Source: JAVBKX01 sp031553835 (GTDB lineage: Bacteria > Bacteroidota > Bacteroidia > Bacteroidales > Azobacteroidaceae). From it: a stretch of 64,000 nucleotides of DNA. The notes below the pieces were generated by a model that saw only the letters and a program-made list of their open reading frames with translations, made no database searches and was not told the DNA's origin. The stretch lies in the NCBI GenBank assembly GCA_031553835.1, contig JAVBKX010000009.1, forward strand, positions 117,449 through 181,448, in the 5' to 3' direction. Positions 1 to 8,413 of the stretch are shown one piece after another; position 1 is the first letter of the stretch, and every line of letters starts with the position of its first letter. Made by a program: the position numbers and the translations under genes.

Positions 1-1614
1 GTAATTTTTTATCGTAGCCGGTTTATTGTATTCGCTTCCGGCAATTTCGTACCAGGGATCATCTGGAATGCCATTCCGGTTTACATCGCGTGAAACGTAA
101 ATAATTCCCGGTTCGCTGTTTCCTCCCAACCGGTCGTTTCCGGTGTAAGTGTAGTAAGCATTTCCATACACTTTAAAATCGGATTTTCCGGGAATATTTT
201 GAATGGCATGATCAAAGCCGACCACGACATATCCTCCATATCCTCCCAGTGAAACGAGTTTATTTTCTTTCAATAAATTTTCGGCTTTTATTCGCATATT
301 TTCTGCATTATCACCCTCTTCATATTCGGGCATTTCGTTGATAAATTGTCCGGGCGCCGGGCGATATTCGAAGACTTTATGGATGTACGCGGAACGATCT
401 TCCGGAATCAATGTTCCCGAAGCAGGAGCAGTTCCTACAAAAGCAATTACTGCCGGGATATCTCCGGTTTTTACTTCCCATTTTTTTTGTCCCGAAGCGT
501 CAAATTCATACAATGTTCCGGACGATGTATATACGCGGGCATCTGTGATATAAATATTTTTGCTGACGGGGTGAACGATAATTCCATACGGCCGGCGAAT
601 TTGCTTTTCGGTTCCGTCGGAGATAAAAAGATTGGTTTCGATTTGTTTGCTTTGGATATTATAACGGGTGTAATTTCCATTCCCTAAAATATAGATAGAA
701 TCGCCGTCAATCGTTAGATTTTGTGTTTCAATATTCAGTGAACCTGTTACTTCGTCGAGATTGGTATCAATTGTAAAAAGGTTGGACGGAATTTTCTCCT
801 CATCTCCTCGTGAACTGACATATAATGTGCCGTGACGATCGACTTTCATCCGGTGCAAATTAATGGCGACATCAATCGTTTTGACGGGAGTAAAAGAATT
901 TAAATCAACGACAGAAACCGTCCGGTCATAATTGGGTTTGCGGTAACCTCCTGAATTGGCAACATACAGTTTGTGATTATATATCGCCATCTCTTCCGGC
1001 TGGTAACCAACCGTTACTGAACGGGTAATTTGTAAAGTGGCAGTATCGAGTTCAAGTACGCATCCTTTGCCTGCTTCGGGATTCATGCCCACAGGAGCGG
1101 CGTACGCACTTACATAAGCTTTTCCTCCATAAAAGGTAACATACCTGCAATTGGGAACCGCAATCCGTGCAATTCGCCTGGTTGTGCCGGCATCCATTAC
1201 TTCTACTTTGTTGGATACATTGATGACTGCGTACAATTTATTGCCATATACCTGCAAATCGTTGCCTACATCGCCCAATTCTTTTACTACATCCGGATTG
1301 GCTTCGGCATAAATATTCCGCCGGTAATTTCCATCTTGAAAATTATAATAATCTAATGTAGCATTGTTGCTTCCCATATTTCCTTCATTCAACAAATAAA
1401 ATCCTTGTATAAAAGAAAAATCAGGTTCCCCTGTCGGAATCGTTTCGGAAGAAAAAATAACTTCATCATCGCGGCAGGAAGATAAAAGCAGGATTATTAA
1501 ACACAAAGGCACAAAGGCGCAGAGGAAATTTAGATAAAAAACTTCGCGTCTTTGTGTCTTTGTGTTTAATCCCATTGTTTTCATTTCTTTCATTCTCTTC
1601 ATTTTTTCATTCAT
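1..1614 (-). CDS. BtuG-like surface lipoprotein, beta-propeller (partial, runs off left edge)
   Basis: The reading frame stays open from an ATG directly after the btuB stop to the window edge, so the C-terminus is missing. Residues 1-47 form a lipoprotein signal ending in LLLSSC (lipidated Cys about residue 47). A repetitive region follows with YncE/surface-layer beta-propeller character (for example ELGDVGNDLQVYGNKLYAV). Near the edge it reaches a second domain with VVVGFDHAI and DDPWYEIAGSEY, typical of Bacteroidetes cell-surface proteins in vitamin B12 loci. Position immediately downstream of btuB under a cobalamin riboswitch suggests a surface corrinoid-binding partner of BtuB, as BtuG is in Bacteroides. 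That function is inferred from context. Oddity: almost the whole signal peptide is encoded by repeat DNA (1497-1569 and 1576-1616). Confidence 0.72.
   Translation of the reverse strand, partial: MNEKMKRMKEMKTMGLNTKTQRREVFYLNFLCAFVPLCLIILLLSSCRDDEVIFSSETIPTGEPDFSFIQGFYLLNEGNMGSNNATLDYYNFQDGNYRRNIYAEANPDVVKELGDVGNDLQVYGNKLYAVINVSNKVEVMDAGTTRRIARIAVPNCRYVTFYGGKAYVSAYAAPVGMNPEAGKGCVLELDTATLQITRSVTVGYQPEEMAIYNHKLYVANSGGYRKPNYDRTVSVVDLNSFTPVKTIDVAINLHRMKVDRHGTLYVSSRGDEEKIPSNLFTIDTNLDEVTGSLNIETQNLTIDGDSIYILGNGNYTRYNIQSKQIETNLFISDGTEKQIRRPYGIIVHPVSKNIYITDARVYTSSGTLYEFDASGQKKWEVKTGDIPAVIAFVGTAPASGTLIPEDRSAYIHKVFEYRPAPGQFINEMPEYEEGDNAENMRIKAENLLKENKLVSLGGYGGYVVVGFDHAIQNIPGKSDFKVYGNAYYTYTGNDRLGGNSEPGIIYVSRDVNRNGIPDDPWYEIAGSEYNKPATIKNY
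1497..1569. repeat. Imperfect inverted repeat of CACAAAGG phrase inside the BtuG-like signal peptide
   Basis: Arms at 1497-1525 and 1541-1569 are near-complementary (TTAAACACAAAGGCACAAAG on one side, its complement on the other) around a 15-base loop. The repeat lies inside the coding frame and supplies about 24 residues, including most of the hydrophobic signal segment FLCAFVPLCL. Confidence 0.85.
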
Positions 1615-1616
1615 TT
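1576..1616. repeat. CATTCTTTC-type phrase repeat at the start of the BtuG-like gene
   Basis: Low-complexity TTTCATTTCTTTCATTC sequence covers the btuB stop and the first 14 codons of the next gene, producing the Met/Lys-rich start MNEKMKRMKEMKTM. Related sequence recurs at 16218-16275 and 23590-23646. Confidence 0.6.
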
Positions 1617-3621
1617 AAAATGCTGCTTGCAACGAAAACCGGTAATTTCTTCCCGGCATCGGATAATTGGCGACAACATCATAATATTGGTTGAGTAAAT
1701 TATTCACTTCAGCCGTCCATTTAAATTGAACAGATTTGTATTGAAATGATTTGATAATCGAAAAATCGCTGGTGTACCAGGGTTGGATGTAAGTTTCGGG
1801 TTTATTTTCGCTCTTGGCATAACGTTCCCCGGAATAAATAAAACTATAATTAATGTCCCAGGTTTTCCAGGAACCGGTCAACACACAGGAACCGCTATTC
1901 CAGGGAATGTATGGAATCTGGTCTTTATAATAATAATCTGTGGGATTTGATATATTAACGGCATCCTGATAAGTATAATTCAGCAGTAATTTTAATAAAA
2001 TATCCTGATTGACCGAACATCCTGCCTGCAACGCTGCATCTATACCTTTTATCTCTATTTTATCTAAATTTTCAGTAGTCCAACGAAATTGATTATTTCC
2101 CGGCCCGGCCACAATTTTATCTTTTACCTGGTTGTAATAAACATCTGCCTGAATGCGGATAAAATTCCAAAACGGATGCTCAAAAGACCGGGAAAAGATA
2201 AATCCGATGTTGTACTGGTCGGCACATTCGGGTTTCAGTTTTGAATCGACCATTACTGTATAATACAATTCATTGAAAGTCGGCATCCGGAACATTCTCT
2301 TATAAAATGCCCTGAAATCAAGATCATAATCTGCAAAAGGTTTATATCCTGCAAAAATAGCCGGAGCCAATTTGTTGAGTTGTGCAGGCGCATTCGCATG
2401 ATCCGTCACAAAACTGCCCAGCAAACCGGCTTGTACTTTAAATGGATTGAAATCGAGCGAAGAAGCTAATGAGGCAAACACAGAAGAGCGGCTGGCCTCA
2501 TTATCAATATTCATATCGGCATTCAATATATTTTGCTGGAAATCAATCGACAACGATACATTCCACTCCCGCATTATTTCATACAGATTGACCATTGAAA
2601 GATAAAATTCCTGTTGATTGTAAGTATTATCTACTTCTAATGGAGGAGAATCGTTGTCTGTGTAACGGGTATAATCGGAAGCATATTTAGCATTCATCCG
2701 CATTTTATACCGGTCGGAAACCTGATTTTGAAAAGAAGATTGCAGGAAAAAATTCCGATCCCACAACCGCTGACCGTGTGTGAACCGACCTTCTACAACT
2801 GGTCCCGGAAGCCCTCGTTCGGAGTCATAAAAATAAGCGCGAACCGACCAGTCGCCGGTATCGAAATAACCATTCAATGCGGCTTCTGCACGCAACGCAT
2901 CAATATCTCCATTTTCGCGAATTGCTGTTGTATCGTATGCTATCGAACCGTCTTCGTTTACTCGTTTGTATTTGAATTTATATCTTCCATCGGATTGTAA
3001 CCATTCTGCATTGAGAGAAAAATGGATTTGATCGGATAATTTTTGCATCCACAAAACCGACGGGTTGATTAATGCAAACGAACCGGTTTTGTATTTTGCC
3101 GAAAGATGAGTCTGTTCCCCTTGCTTAAAGTACGGTTTTTTAGGTTTAAGGTAAATGGATGAGGCCGAAGCAAAATCTTTGGCAGATTGGAAAATGTCGC
3201 TTTTTTGTCCATTATACAAACTGATTTCTTCCATATTATCCAACGAGAATTTTCCTAAATCGACAATTCCATTTTGTGCATTTCCCAACTGGATTCCATC
3301 GTAAAATACGCCGGTTTGCACGCTTCCCATGCTTCGGATATTTACCGTTTTCAATCCTCCGATTCCACCGTAATCTTTGACTTGTACGCCTGAAAAATAG
3401 CGCAAGGCATCGGCTACCGACTGACTGTTGAGCCGCTCCAGTTTTTCACCTTCCAACTTTTGCGCCGGAATAATGCGCCGGAATGTGTTGGCCGAAATCA
3501 CTACTTCCTCTATATGCAATATAGAATCGGTGAGCGACTGGGCTAATCCCGAATCACATAAACAAATGATTAAAAATAATGCGGAAATACGTCTAAGCGC
3601 ATTTTTTACATCAAAAAGCAT
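1615..3621 (-). CDS. btuB: TonB-dependent cobalamin receptor BtuB-like
   Basis: Outer-membrane TonB-dependent receptor, predicted to import cobalamin or other corrinoids. The start at 3621 (MLFDVKNALRR) is chosen because it opens a signal peptide ending in CDSGLAQ; the frame is open for 49 more codons upstream, but those translate the riboswitch. A TonB-box-like EEVVISA follows, then a plug domain with VADALRYFSGVQVKDYGG and VNIRSMGSVQTGVFYDGIQL, and a barrel ending in an aromatic residue (SLQAAF). The resulting 668 residues are normal for BtuB. Control by the cobalamin riboswitch at 3656-3910 is the main evidence for the substrate. The BtuG-like gene follows with no gap. Confidence 0.85.
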   Translation of the reverse strand: MLFDVKNALRRISALFLIICLCDSGLAQSLTDSILHIEEVVISANTFRRIIPAQKLEGEKLERLNSQSVADALRYFSGVQVKDYGGIGGLKTVNIRSMGSVQTGVFYDGIQLGNAQNGIVDLGKFSLDNMEEISLYNGQKSDIFQSAKDFASASSIYLKPKKPYFKQGEQTHLSAKYKTGSFALINPSVLWMQKLSDQIHFSLNAEWLQSDGRYKFKYKRVNEDGSIAYDTTAIRENGDIDALRAEAALNGYFDTGDWSVRAYFYDSERGLPGPVVEGRFTHGQRLWDRNFFLQSSFQNQVSDRYKMRMNAKYASDYTRYTDNDSPPLEVDNTYNQQEFYLSMVNLYEIMREWNVSLSIDFQQNILNADMNIDNEASRSSVFASLASSLDFNPFKVQAGLLGSFVTDHANAPAQLNKLAPAIFAGYKPFADYDLDFRAFYKRMFRMPTFNELYYTVMVDSKLKPECADQYNIGFIFSRSFEHPFWNFIRIQADVYYNQVKDKIVAGPGNNQFRWTTENLDKIEIKGIDAALQAGCSVNQDILLKLLLNYTYQDAVNISNPTDYYYKDQIPYIPWNSGSCVLTGSWKTWDINYSFIYSGERYAKSENKPETYIQPWYTSDFSIIKSFQYKSVQFKWTAEVNNLLNQYYDVVANYPMPGRNYRFSLQAAF

Positions 3622-3655
3622 TGTTCCTCGAAAGCTTTTGAAAGTTATAAAATAA

Positions 3656-3910
3656 GTCTGGCAGGTCTTCTGACTTACTCCCGTTTTGCAGGCCTTCCCG
3701 AAGCTAATGGAGAATGGAGAGTGGAGAGTGGAGAATGAATTTACGAAATTATCATTCTCAATTCTCAATTCTCAATTCTCAATTCCTCAGTGGCTTGAGT
3801 ATTTGCAAAACGTTTAAAGAGCTTACAGCAGCGGGTCTGTTCAGGATTTTCACCTGATTCCCTTTTCAGCGCTTCTTTTGAAAAAAAGAAAAGCGCCACC
3901 AAAACAGGTG
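3656..3910 (-). promoter_or_regulatory. Cobalamin (adenosylcobalamin-type) riboswitch upstream of btuB
   Basis: Reading the minus strand, the conserved boxes occur in order: GGGAATCAGGTGAAAATCC, ACAGACCCGCTGCTGTAA, CCACTGAGG, GGGAAGGCC and AGTCAGAAGACCTGCC. This is the cobalamin aptamer signature. It lies between a TATATTTG promoter and the btuB start, so it should repress btuB and the BtuG-like gene when corrinoid is plentiful. The segment between CCACTG and GGGAAGG is expanded by a tandem repeat (3707-3785). Confidence 0.92.
3707..3785. repeat. Tandem GAGAATGGAGAGTGG / CAATTCT phrase repeat inside the riboswitch
   Basis: One side is a run of GGAGAATGGAGAGTGG units (3707-3738), the other four CAATTCT units (3752-3785). 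They are partly complementary (GAGAATGA with TCATTCTC), so the RNA could fold as an extra hairpin in a variable arm of the aptamer. A sister copy lies at 16078-16125. Confidence 0.8.
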
Positions 3911-3918
3911 CAAATATA
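3911..3918 (-). promoter_or_regulatory. -7 box TATATTTG for the riboswitch/btuB transcript
   Basis: Exact match to the Bacteroidetes TAnnTTTG -7 element, placed so that transcription begins just before the riboswitch. Confidence 0.65.
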
Positions 3919-4017
3919 GAGCTTTTTTTTAAAAAAAACGTTTTTTGTTTGGTAAATGAGAAATTTAAAGAATCTTAAAAAAACAATGTTGGCATTGGTT
4001 GTACAACAATTATTCAA

Positions 4018-4025
4018 TATTTTTG
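4018..4025 (+). promoter_or_regulatory. -7 box TATTTTTG for the NlpC/P60 gene
   Basis: Exact TAnnTTTG match with TTGG at 3995-3998, 19 bases upstream, near the expected -33 spacing. It lies 26 bases before the ATG at 4052 and so decides the start. Confidence 0.65.
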
Positions 4026-4051
4026 CTTTCCCGAATGAAACAACTTTTCAT

Positions 4052-4675
4052 ATGTTAAAAAAAATTAGTCCCCTATTATTGGTTGTTTTGCTACTGTGTT
4101 TCGAAAACACTGTCCAAGCCCGAACAGAAACAGTGAGAGACTCCATCATTAATTTTGCATATAATTACCTCAATACTCCCTATCGTAGGGGAGGCATGTC
4201 GCCTAAAGCTTTTGATTGCTCGGGTTTTAGCAGTTTTATATTCAAGCAGTTTGGTTATCAACTCAACCGGACATCCTGCGGGCAAGGCAATGATGGCGTG
4301 GAAGTGGACAGAAACTCATTGCAGCCGGGTGATTTGGTTTTATTCAAAGGAAGAAATGCCAAAGCTAACAGAATAGGACACGTCGGTATCGTTGTTTCTG
4401 CAGATCCGGAAGGCAATTTTACATTTATCCATGCCTCTGTTAATGATGGTGTGCGGATCAATAACATAGATCAGGAATATTATAAAAAACGGTATGTGAC
4501 TGCCCGAAGGGTGATTTGTCAGGAATGGGAAAAGATACTTGAAGTCTCTCCCTTATTGCCAAAACCGATTGGAGTGGCTGCATGCCCTCCTTTTCCTGCA
4601 ATTTTGTCTGAAAATTTACAACCTTCATTCGTTTCAAGCGTTAAAAAGAATAAGTTAGTGAGAAGGCGTACTTAA
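4052..4675 (+). CDS. NlpC/P60 family cell-wall cysteine peptidase
   Basis: Secreted peptidase predicted to cut peptidoglycan stem peptides. Signal peptide MLKKISPLLLVVLLLCFENTVQA is followed by an NlpC/P60 domain: catalytic Cys in FDCSGFSSFIF, active-site His in RIGHVGIVV, third polar residue His in FIHASVNDGV. About 50 C-terminal residues past the domain are unassigned. The open frame extends upstream to 3956, but a good promoter at 4018-4025 lies inside that extension and the signal peptide begins at 4052. The DUF2490 gene follows after 18 bases, probably in the same transcript. Confidence 0.88.
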   Translation: MLKKISPLLLVVLLLCFENTVQARTETVRDSIINFAYNYLNTPYRRGGMSPKAFDCSGFSSFIFKQFGYQLNRTSCGQGNDGVEVDRNSLQPGDLVLFKGRNAKANRIGHVGIVVSADPEGNFTFIHASVNDGVRINNIDQEYYKKRYVTARRVICQEWEKILEVSPLLPKPIGVAACPPFPAILSENLQPSFVSSVKKNKLVRRRT

Positions 4676-4693
4676 AAAAGTTACTTTTATTAC

Positions 4694-5443
4694 ATGCTTC
4701 TGTGCAACAACAAAGTTCCTTTTCTTTATCGTCGAATATGTTGCCATATTCGTTATGCTATCGTTTTGATTGCATGTTGCCCGATGTCAGGCTTTTCTCA
4801 AGTGCAATCCGATACCCAATTCTGGTTAGACACCGAATTAAATTACACATTCAGGCAACGCTGGTTGTTTCAGGATGAATTAAGCTACCAAACTTTGATT
4901 TCCGGAGGATCGCCATGGTACAGCCTTAATTCGACTGCGACGGTAGAATATAACCTTAATCAGCATCTTGACATTGTCGGTGCGTTGCCTTTCTCTTATA
5001 CTATGCAACACAGTGGTTTGCATACATCTGAGATTGGAGTCATGCTGGGGACCCGTATTTACCTGACTCCTGTGCAACGCATTCAAGTCCGCCTTTTACT
5101 GAGGTTTGAAGAGCGTTGGTCGCACGATAGCGAAATTTATGAGTGGAATACCAACAATCGCATCCGGTTGCGGGGAGAAGTGATCTTTCCGATCAATAAG
5201 TCCACTTATTTTGCAGATAGGATGTGGTACACGATTTCCGACACAGAATTATTCCTGATTACCAGCAAAGACCTTTCGGAACGATTTTCCAGCCGCACCC
5301 GTTTTCGGGCAGGATTCGGATACCGGCTATCCTACAAAGCTCGTTTCGAAGCATTATATATCTGCCAACTTTCACGCAATACGATTTCGGACGACTTCAA
5401 TGTGAGCAATATCATCCGTTTACGATTTAAATATTACTTCTGA
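4694..5443 (+). CDS. DUF2490 family outer-membrane beta-barrel protein
   Basis: The hydrophobic N-terminus (RYAIVLIACCPMSGFSQ) reads as a signal peptide. The rest has alternating aromatic/polar strands with FWLDTELNYTFRQRWLFQDEL near the start and ends in LRFKYYF, typical of a small outer-membrane barrel of the DUF2490 family. Function is unknown in the family. It follows the NlpC/P60 gene by 18 bases with no promoter visible between them, suggesting co-transcription. Confidence 0.75.
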   Translation: MLLCNNKVPFLYRRICCHIRYAIVLIACCPMSGFSQVQSDTQFWLDTELNYTFRQRWLFQDELSYQTLISGGSPWYSLNSTATVEYNLNQHLDIVGALPFSYTMQHSGLHTSEIGVMLGTRIYLTPVQRIQVRLLLRFEERWSHDSEIYEWNTNNRIRLRGEVIFPINKSTYFADRMWYTISDTELFLITSKDLSERFSSRTRFRAGFGYRLSYKARFEALYICQLSRNTISDDFNVSNIIRLRFKYYF

Positions 5444-5472
5444 TAATAATTGTTTCTTTCAAAAAAAAGTTG

Positions 5473-5480
5473 TTACTTTG
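5473..5480 (+). promoter_or_regulatory. Near-consensus -7 box TTACTTTG for rplS
   Basis: One mismatch to TAnnTTTG, 84 bases before the rplS ATG. The long leader could hold regulation, but no clear structure was recognised. Confidence 0.45.
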
Positions 5481-5563
5481 CACCCGCTTTACGTAATCTC
5501 TGACGAGAAGAAGAGTTGCTCGTGTATATTGCGATTTCATAAAACTATAAAAAGCTAAATAAA

Positions 5564-5911
5564 ATGGACTTACTTAAAGTTGCAGAAGAGGCATTTGCCA
5601 CAGAAAAGCAATATCCGAAATTCAAAAGTGGAGATACAGTGACTGTGGCTTACCGTATCAAAGAGGGAAACAAAGAACGTATCCAACAGTATCGTGGTGT
5701 GGTGATTAAAATTTCCGGCCACGGCGACAAAAAACGTTTTACCGTACGTAAAATGTCTGAAAACGTAGGTGTAGAACGTATTTTCCCTATCGAATCTCCT
5801 TTTATCGATAGTATTACCGTCAATAAAGTCGGTAAAGTAAGACGTGCTAAATTGTACTACTTACGTAAACTGACAGGTAAAAAAGCAAGAATCAAAGAAC
5901 AAAGAGTATAA
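5564..5911 (+). CDS. rplS: 50S ribosomal protein L19
   Basis: 115 residues, the normal length for bL19. Family motifs are visible: SGDTVTVAYRIKEGNKERIQ, QYRGVVIKISGHG, VGVERIFPIESPFID and RRAKLYYLRKLTGKKARIKE. A hairpin terminator follows 21 bases after the stop and no other ribosomal gene is adjacent. Confidence 0.97.
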   Translation: MDLLKVAEEAFATEKQYPKFKSGDTVTVAYRIKEGNKERIQQYRGVVIKISGHGDKKRFTVRKMSENVGVERIFPIESPFIDSITVNKVGKVRRAKLYYLRKLTGKKARIKEQRV

Positions 5912-5932
5912 ACAGATATGTGTTTATCACTG

Positions 5933-5963
5933 AAAAGCCGTTCTGATCAGAGCGGCTTTTTTT
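5933..5963 (+). terminator. Rho-independent terminator after rplS
   Basis: AAAAGCCG and CGGCTTTT arms enclose a CTGATCAG core and run into a T tract. It lies between two converging genes and may work in both directions. Confidence 0.85.
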
Positions 5964-5970
5964 ATAACTT

Positions 5971-8397
5971 TTAGTCTAGCATAATAAATCCGGCCCAATC
6001 AGATACCAAATCGTTGCGTACCAACCTTTGCGCTTCTTTGAATGCATCGTGTTTGGATTTGTTTTTCAATTGATGTAAAAAATGACGCATAAAAGTCATG
6101 GCGTCCATTGCCGGAATATCCCACAATGTCATAATCATAGTATTGGCTCCTGCAAGTTTGAAAGCGCGTTGTAAGCCAAATACGCCTTCGTTTGTGTGAA
6201 CATCCCCTAATCCGGTTTGGCAGGCAGATAAAATCACCAGATCCAGGTTTGATAAGTTCATTCCTGCTATTTGCCCGGCAGATATGATACTTGGATGGGC
6301 TAAATCATTTTGTGGAAATGCATTGGCTCCCGATAGTATTAATCCGGTCCGCTGCAACGAAGTGCTCAAATCGGTATTCGAACGATCATAAAAACCATGG
6401 GTTGAAATGAACAGGTTGACAGGCGCCTGCTTTACCATATTTTGGAATGTTTTTAATGTCACATCATCTCCTGTAAAGGCGTTGACTTGGATGCCAAGAG
6501 CCTGATAACCGGAAATAACATTTTGCATTTCCTGAGAGCCTGATATAAAATTAGACCAATTCCCTATTTGAGGCATTCCTGCAGGAGAATTGTAATTAAT
6601 ATTGCCATAAACAAAGGCATTGCCGCGATTGACAAAATCGTTAGGATTGCCGGTAACTAATACACTTGTGGATGATAATTGCTGCAAATCGAAGCGTTGA
6701 CTCAGGTATTTCCGATCGTGAGTGAGGGCATGAAATGCGATCTTATTCAGCTTTCCGGAAACGCTGAAATATATTTTTGAAATATTATTTTCCAACCTGT
6801 TTGATATTGGATGCCAAACTAAATCGTATAATCGGTTATCGGCATATAAATCGTTTATCCGATATTCATCGGGATTTTCGTAATCTTGCATAATATCCTC
6901 TAACCGGCTTTGCCTGAAAATGGAAATTAATTCGGGTGCATCCGAATCTTTTTTAATCAATAATGCAGAGCAATAGATCTCCCCCGAATTTTTCCATCCG
7001 TCGCTCTGTTCAAATGAGAGGAATTCAATGGCGGCCTCCGTTGTTTTCAGTTTATTTTGAATGTCTTTCCATGAAACGGTTTGTGCTTGTTTCATGCTGG
7101 CATATTGAGGGATCTCCTGTAATAAATACTGGTCGATTTTTTTGATTTTTTCTTTTATCGCATCAATTCCAGCAAAATACATGAGGCTCATGTCTTGCCC
7201 TTTTTCCAACATGGTCAGTTGAAAATTGAGGTTGATCAGCTCTTCATATTGGTTGATCAGCATTTCGTTTTCCGAAGTATAAATCGTTTGCCGGATTTGC
7301 CGGTTGGTATTTAAAAGAATGGACTTGAATCGAAGGTAATTGTCATAGCACAAGGCTGTTAATTCCGGAGATTTTAGTTCGCCGGCAATGGAATAAAAAA
7401 AATTGTAAACAGACTCCAAAGAATTCCAAAAATGCTCCCTTTCCACCTCATTCATGTGTATCGCATTATGTTGCATCAATGCGGCATAGTATTGATTTAT
7501 TTTTAATACATGCTCTGTTGCCCTGTCGTAGTTTTTGGTGTGATAAAAATAACGGGCCATGGAAAAATGATCGGATATGGTACGGTAACGAAGATTATCC
7601 GGATCTTGTATTTCTTGCTTTTTATAAATCTGATACAATTCTTCAAAGGAAATCCGAGCCAGATTTTCTTGCTTTGTTTCAAAATAATAATTGGCTAAGC
7701 TCCCTAATATTGCGTGCCTGCAATTGGCCGCTCCGTGAACCGGACGGATGTATAAAAGGTCCCTGATTTCAGCGTATAATGGAGCCAGCAATGATTCCCT
7801 TCCGGTGTTTCTGTATAATTCGGTGATACTATGGAGATACATAATGTAATCCGGAGTATTTTTCAAGGCTGGATTTTGATTATAAGTATCTTTTAGACCT
7901 GTCAATAATGTTTCTGCATGATCATATTGTGCCAGTAGCAAATACATTTTGGCCATATTTTCTATGGCGGTTTTAAGAGATGAGGCATCGTTGTTGGTTT
8001 CAAATGGCCTTAAACTTGCGGCATAATAGCCTAAGGCTTCTCCATAATTGCCTTGTACAAAATAAATCCAGGCTGTGCGACCTAATACTTTACCATGATC
8101 CCAGGAATTTGCGTCAAACAATGTTTCGCATACATTGAGCGCGATCAGCGAAGTTTCTTCCGCACTTGCAAAATTTCCGACGCCCACATAGGCATAAGCC
8201 AGATTTTCGTAATAAATCATTGTTGCGTCACGATCTAATTGCGGTAGTTTTTGTTCGTTATTTTTCAATAATGTAATTACACTTTGATATGCCCCTTCTT
8301 CAATCCATTTGGAGCTTTGGTCTAAAAAATCTTGTGCATGAGATGTGTTACCGAAAAGTGTTGATACAAATACCGCGGAATAAAACAGTATTTTCAT
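5971..8397 (-). CDS. Secreted TPR-CHAT domain protein (caspase-fold protease-like)
   Basis: The signal peptide MKILFYSAVFVSTLFGNTSHAQ sends the protein to the periplasm. About residues 25-380 are helical TPR-like repeats (for example NLAYAYVGVGNFASAEETSL). The C-terminal third is a CHAT domain with both catalytic residues: His667 in FISTHGFYD and Cys726 in LSACQTGLGD, 59 residues apart, followed by GVFGLQRAFKLAGANTMIMT. CHAT proteins are clan-CD (separase/caspase-like) peptidases or scaffolds. It is the last gene of a four-gene operon, 16 bases after the anti-sigma-like gene. Cleavage of the anti-sigma periplasmic part is a reasonable but untested guess. Confidence 0.85.
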   Translation of the reverse strand: MKILFYSAVFVSTLFGNTSHAQDFLDQSSKWIEEGAYQSVITLLKNNEQKLPQLDRDATMIYYENLAYAYVGVGNFASAEETSLIALNVCETLFDANSWDHGKVLGRTAWIYFVQGNYGEALGYYAASLRPFETNNDASSLKTAIENMAKMYLLLAQYDHAETLLTGLKDTYNQNPALKNTPDYIMYLHSITELYRNTGRESLLAPLYAEIRDLLYIRPVHGAANCRHAILGSLANYYFETKQENLARISFEELYQIYKKQEIQDPDNLRYRTISDHFSMARYFYHTKNYDRATEHVLKINQYYAALMQHNAIHMNEVEREHFWNSLESVYNFFYSIAGELKSPELTALCYDNYLRFKSILLNTNRQIRQTIYTSENEMLINQYEELINLNFQLTMLEKGQDMSLMYFAGIDAIKEKIKKIDQYLLQEIPQYASMKQAQTVSWKDIQNKLKTTEAAIEFLSFEQSDGWKNSGEIYCSALLIKKDSDAPELISIFRQSRLEDIMQDYENPDEYRINDLYADNRLYDLVWHPISNRLENNISKIYFSVSGKLNKIAFHALTHDRKYLSQRFDLQQLSSTSVLVTGNPNDFVNRGNAFVYGNINYNSPAGMPQIGNWSNFISGSQEMQNVISGYQALGIQVNAFTGDDVTLKTFQNMVKQAPVNLFISTHGFYDRSNTDLSTSLQRTGLILSGANAFPQNDLAHPSIISAGQIAGMNLSNLDLVILSACQTGLGDVHTNEGVFGLQRAFKLAGANTMIMTLWDIPAMDAMTFMRHFLHQLKNKSKHDAFKEAQRLVRNDLVSDWAGFIMLD

Positions 8398-8413
8398 AAT
8401 ATGTATTGCCTTG

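Noticed and set aside
346..687. Plus-strand frame in the first kilobase
   Set aside because: The minus-strand BtuG-like frame is open throughout with recognisable domains; this is a shadow.
3622..3768. N-terminal 49-codon extension of btuB
   Set aside because: It is a translation of the cobalamin riboswitch; the signal peptide begins at 3621.
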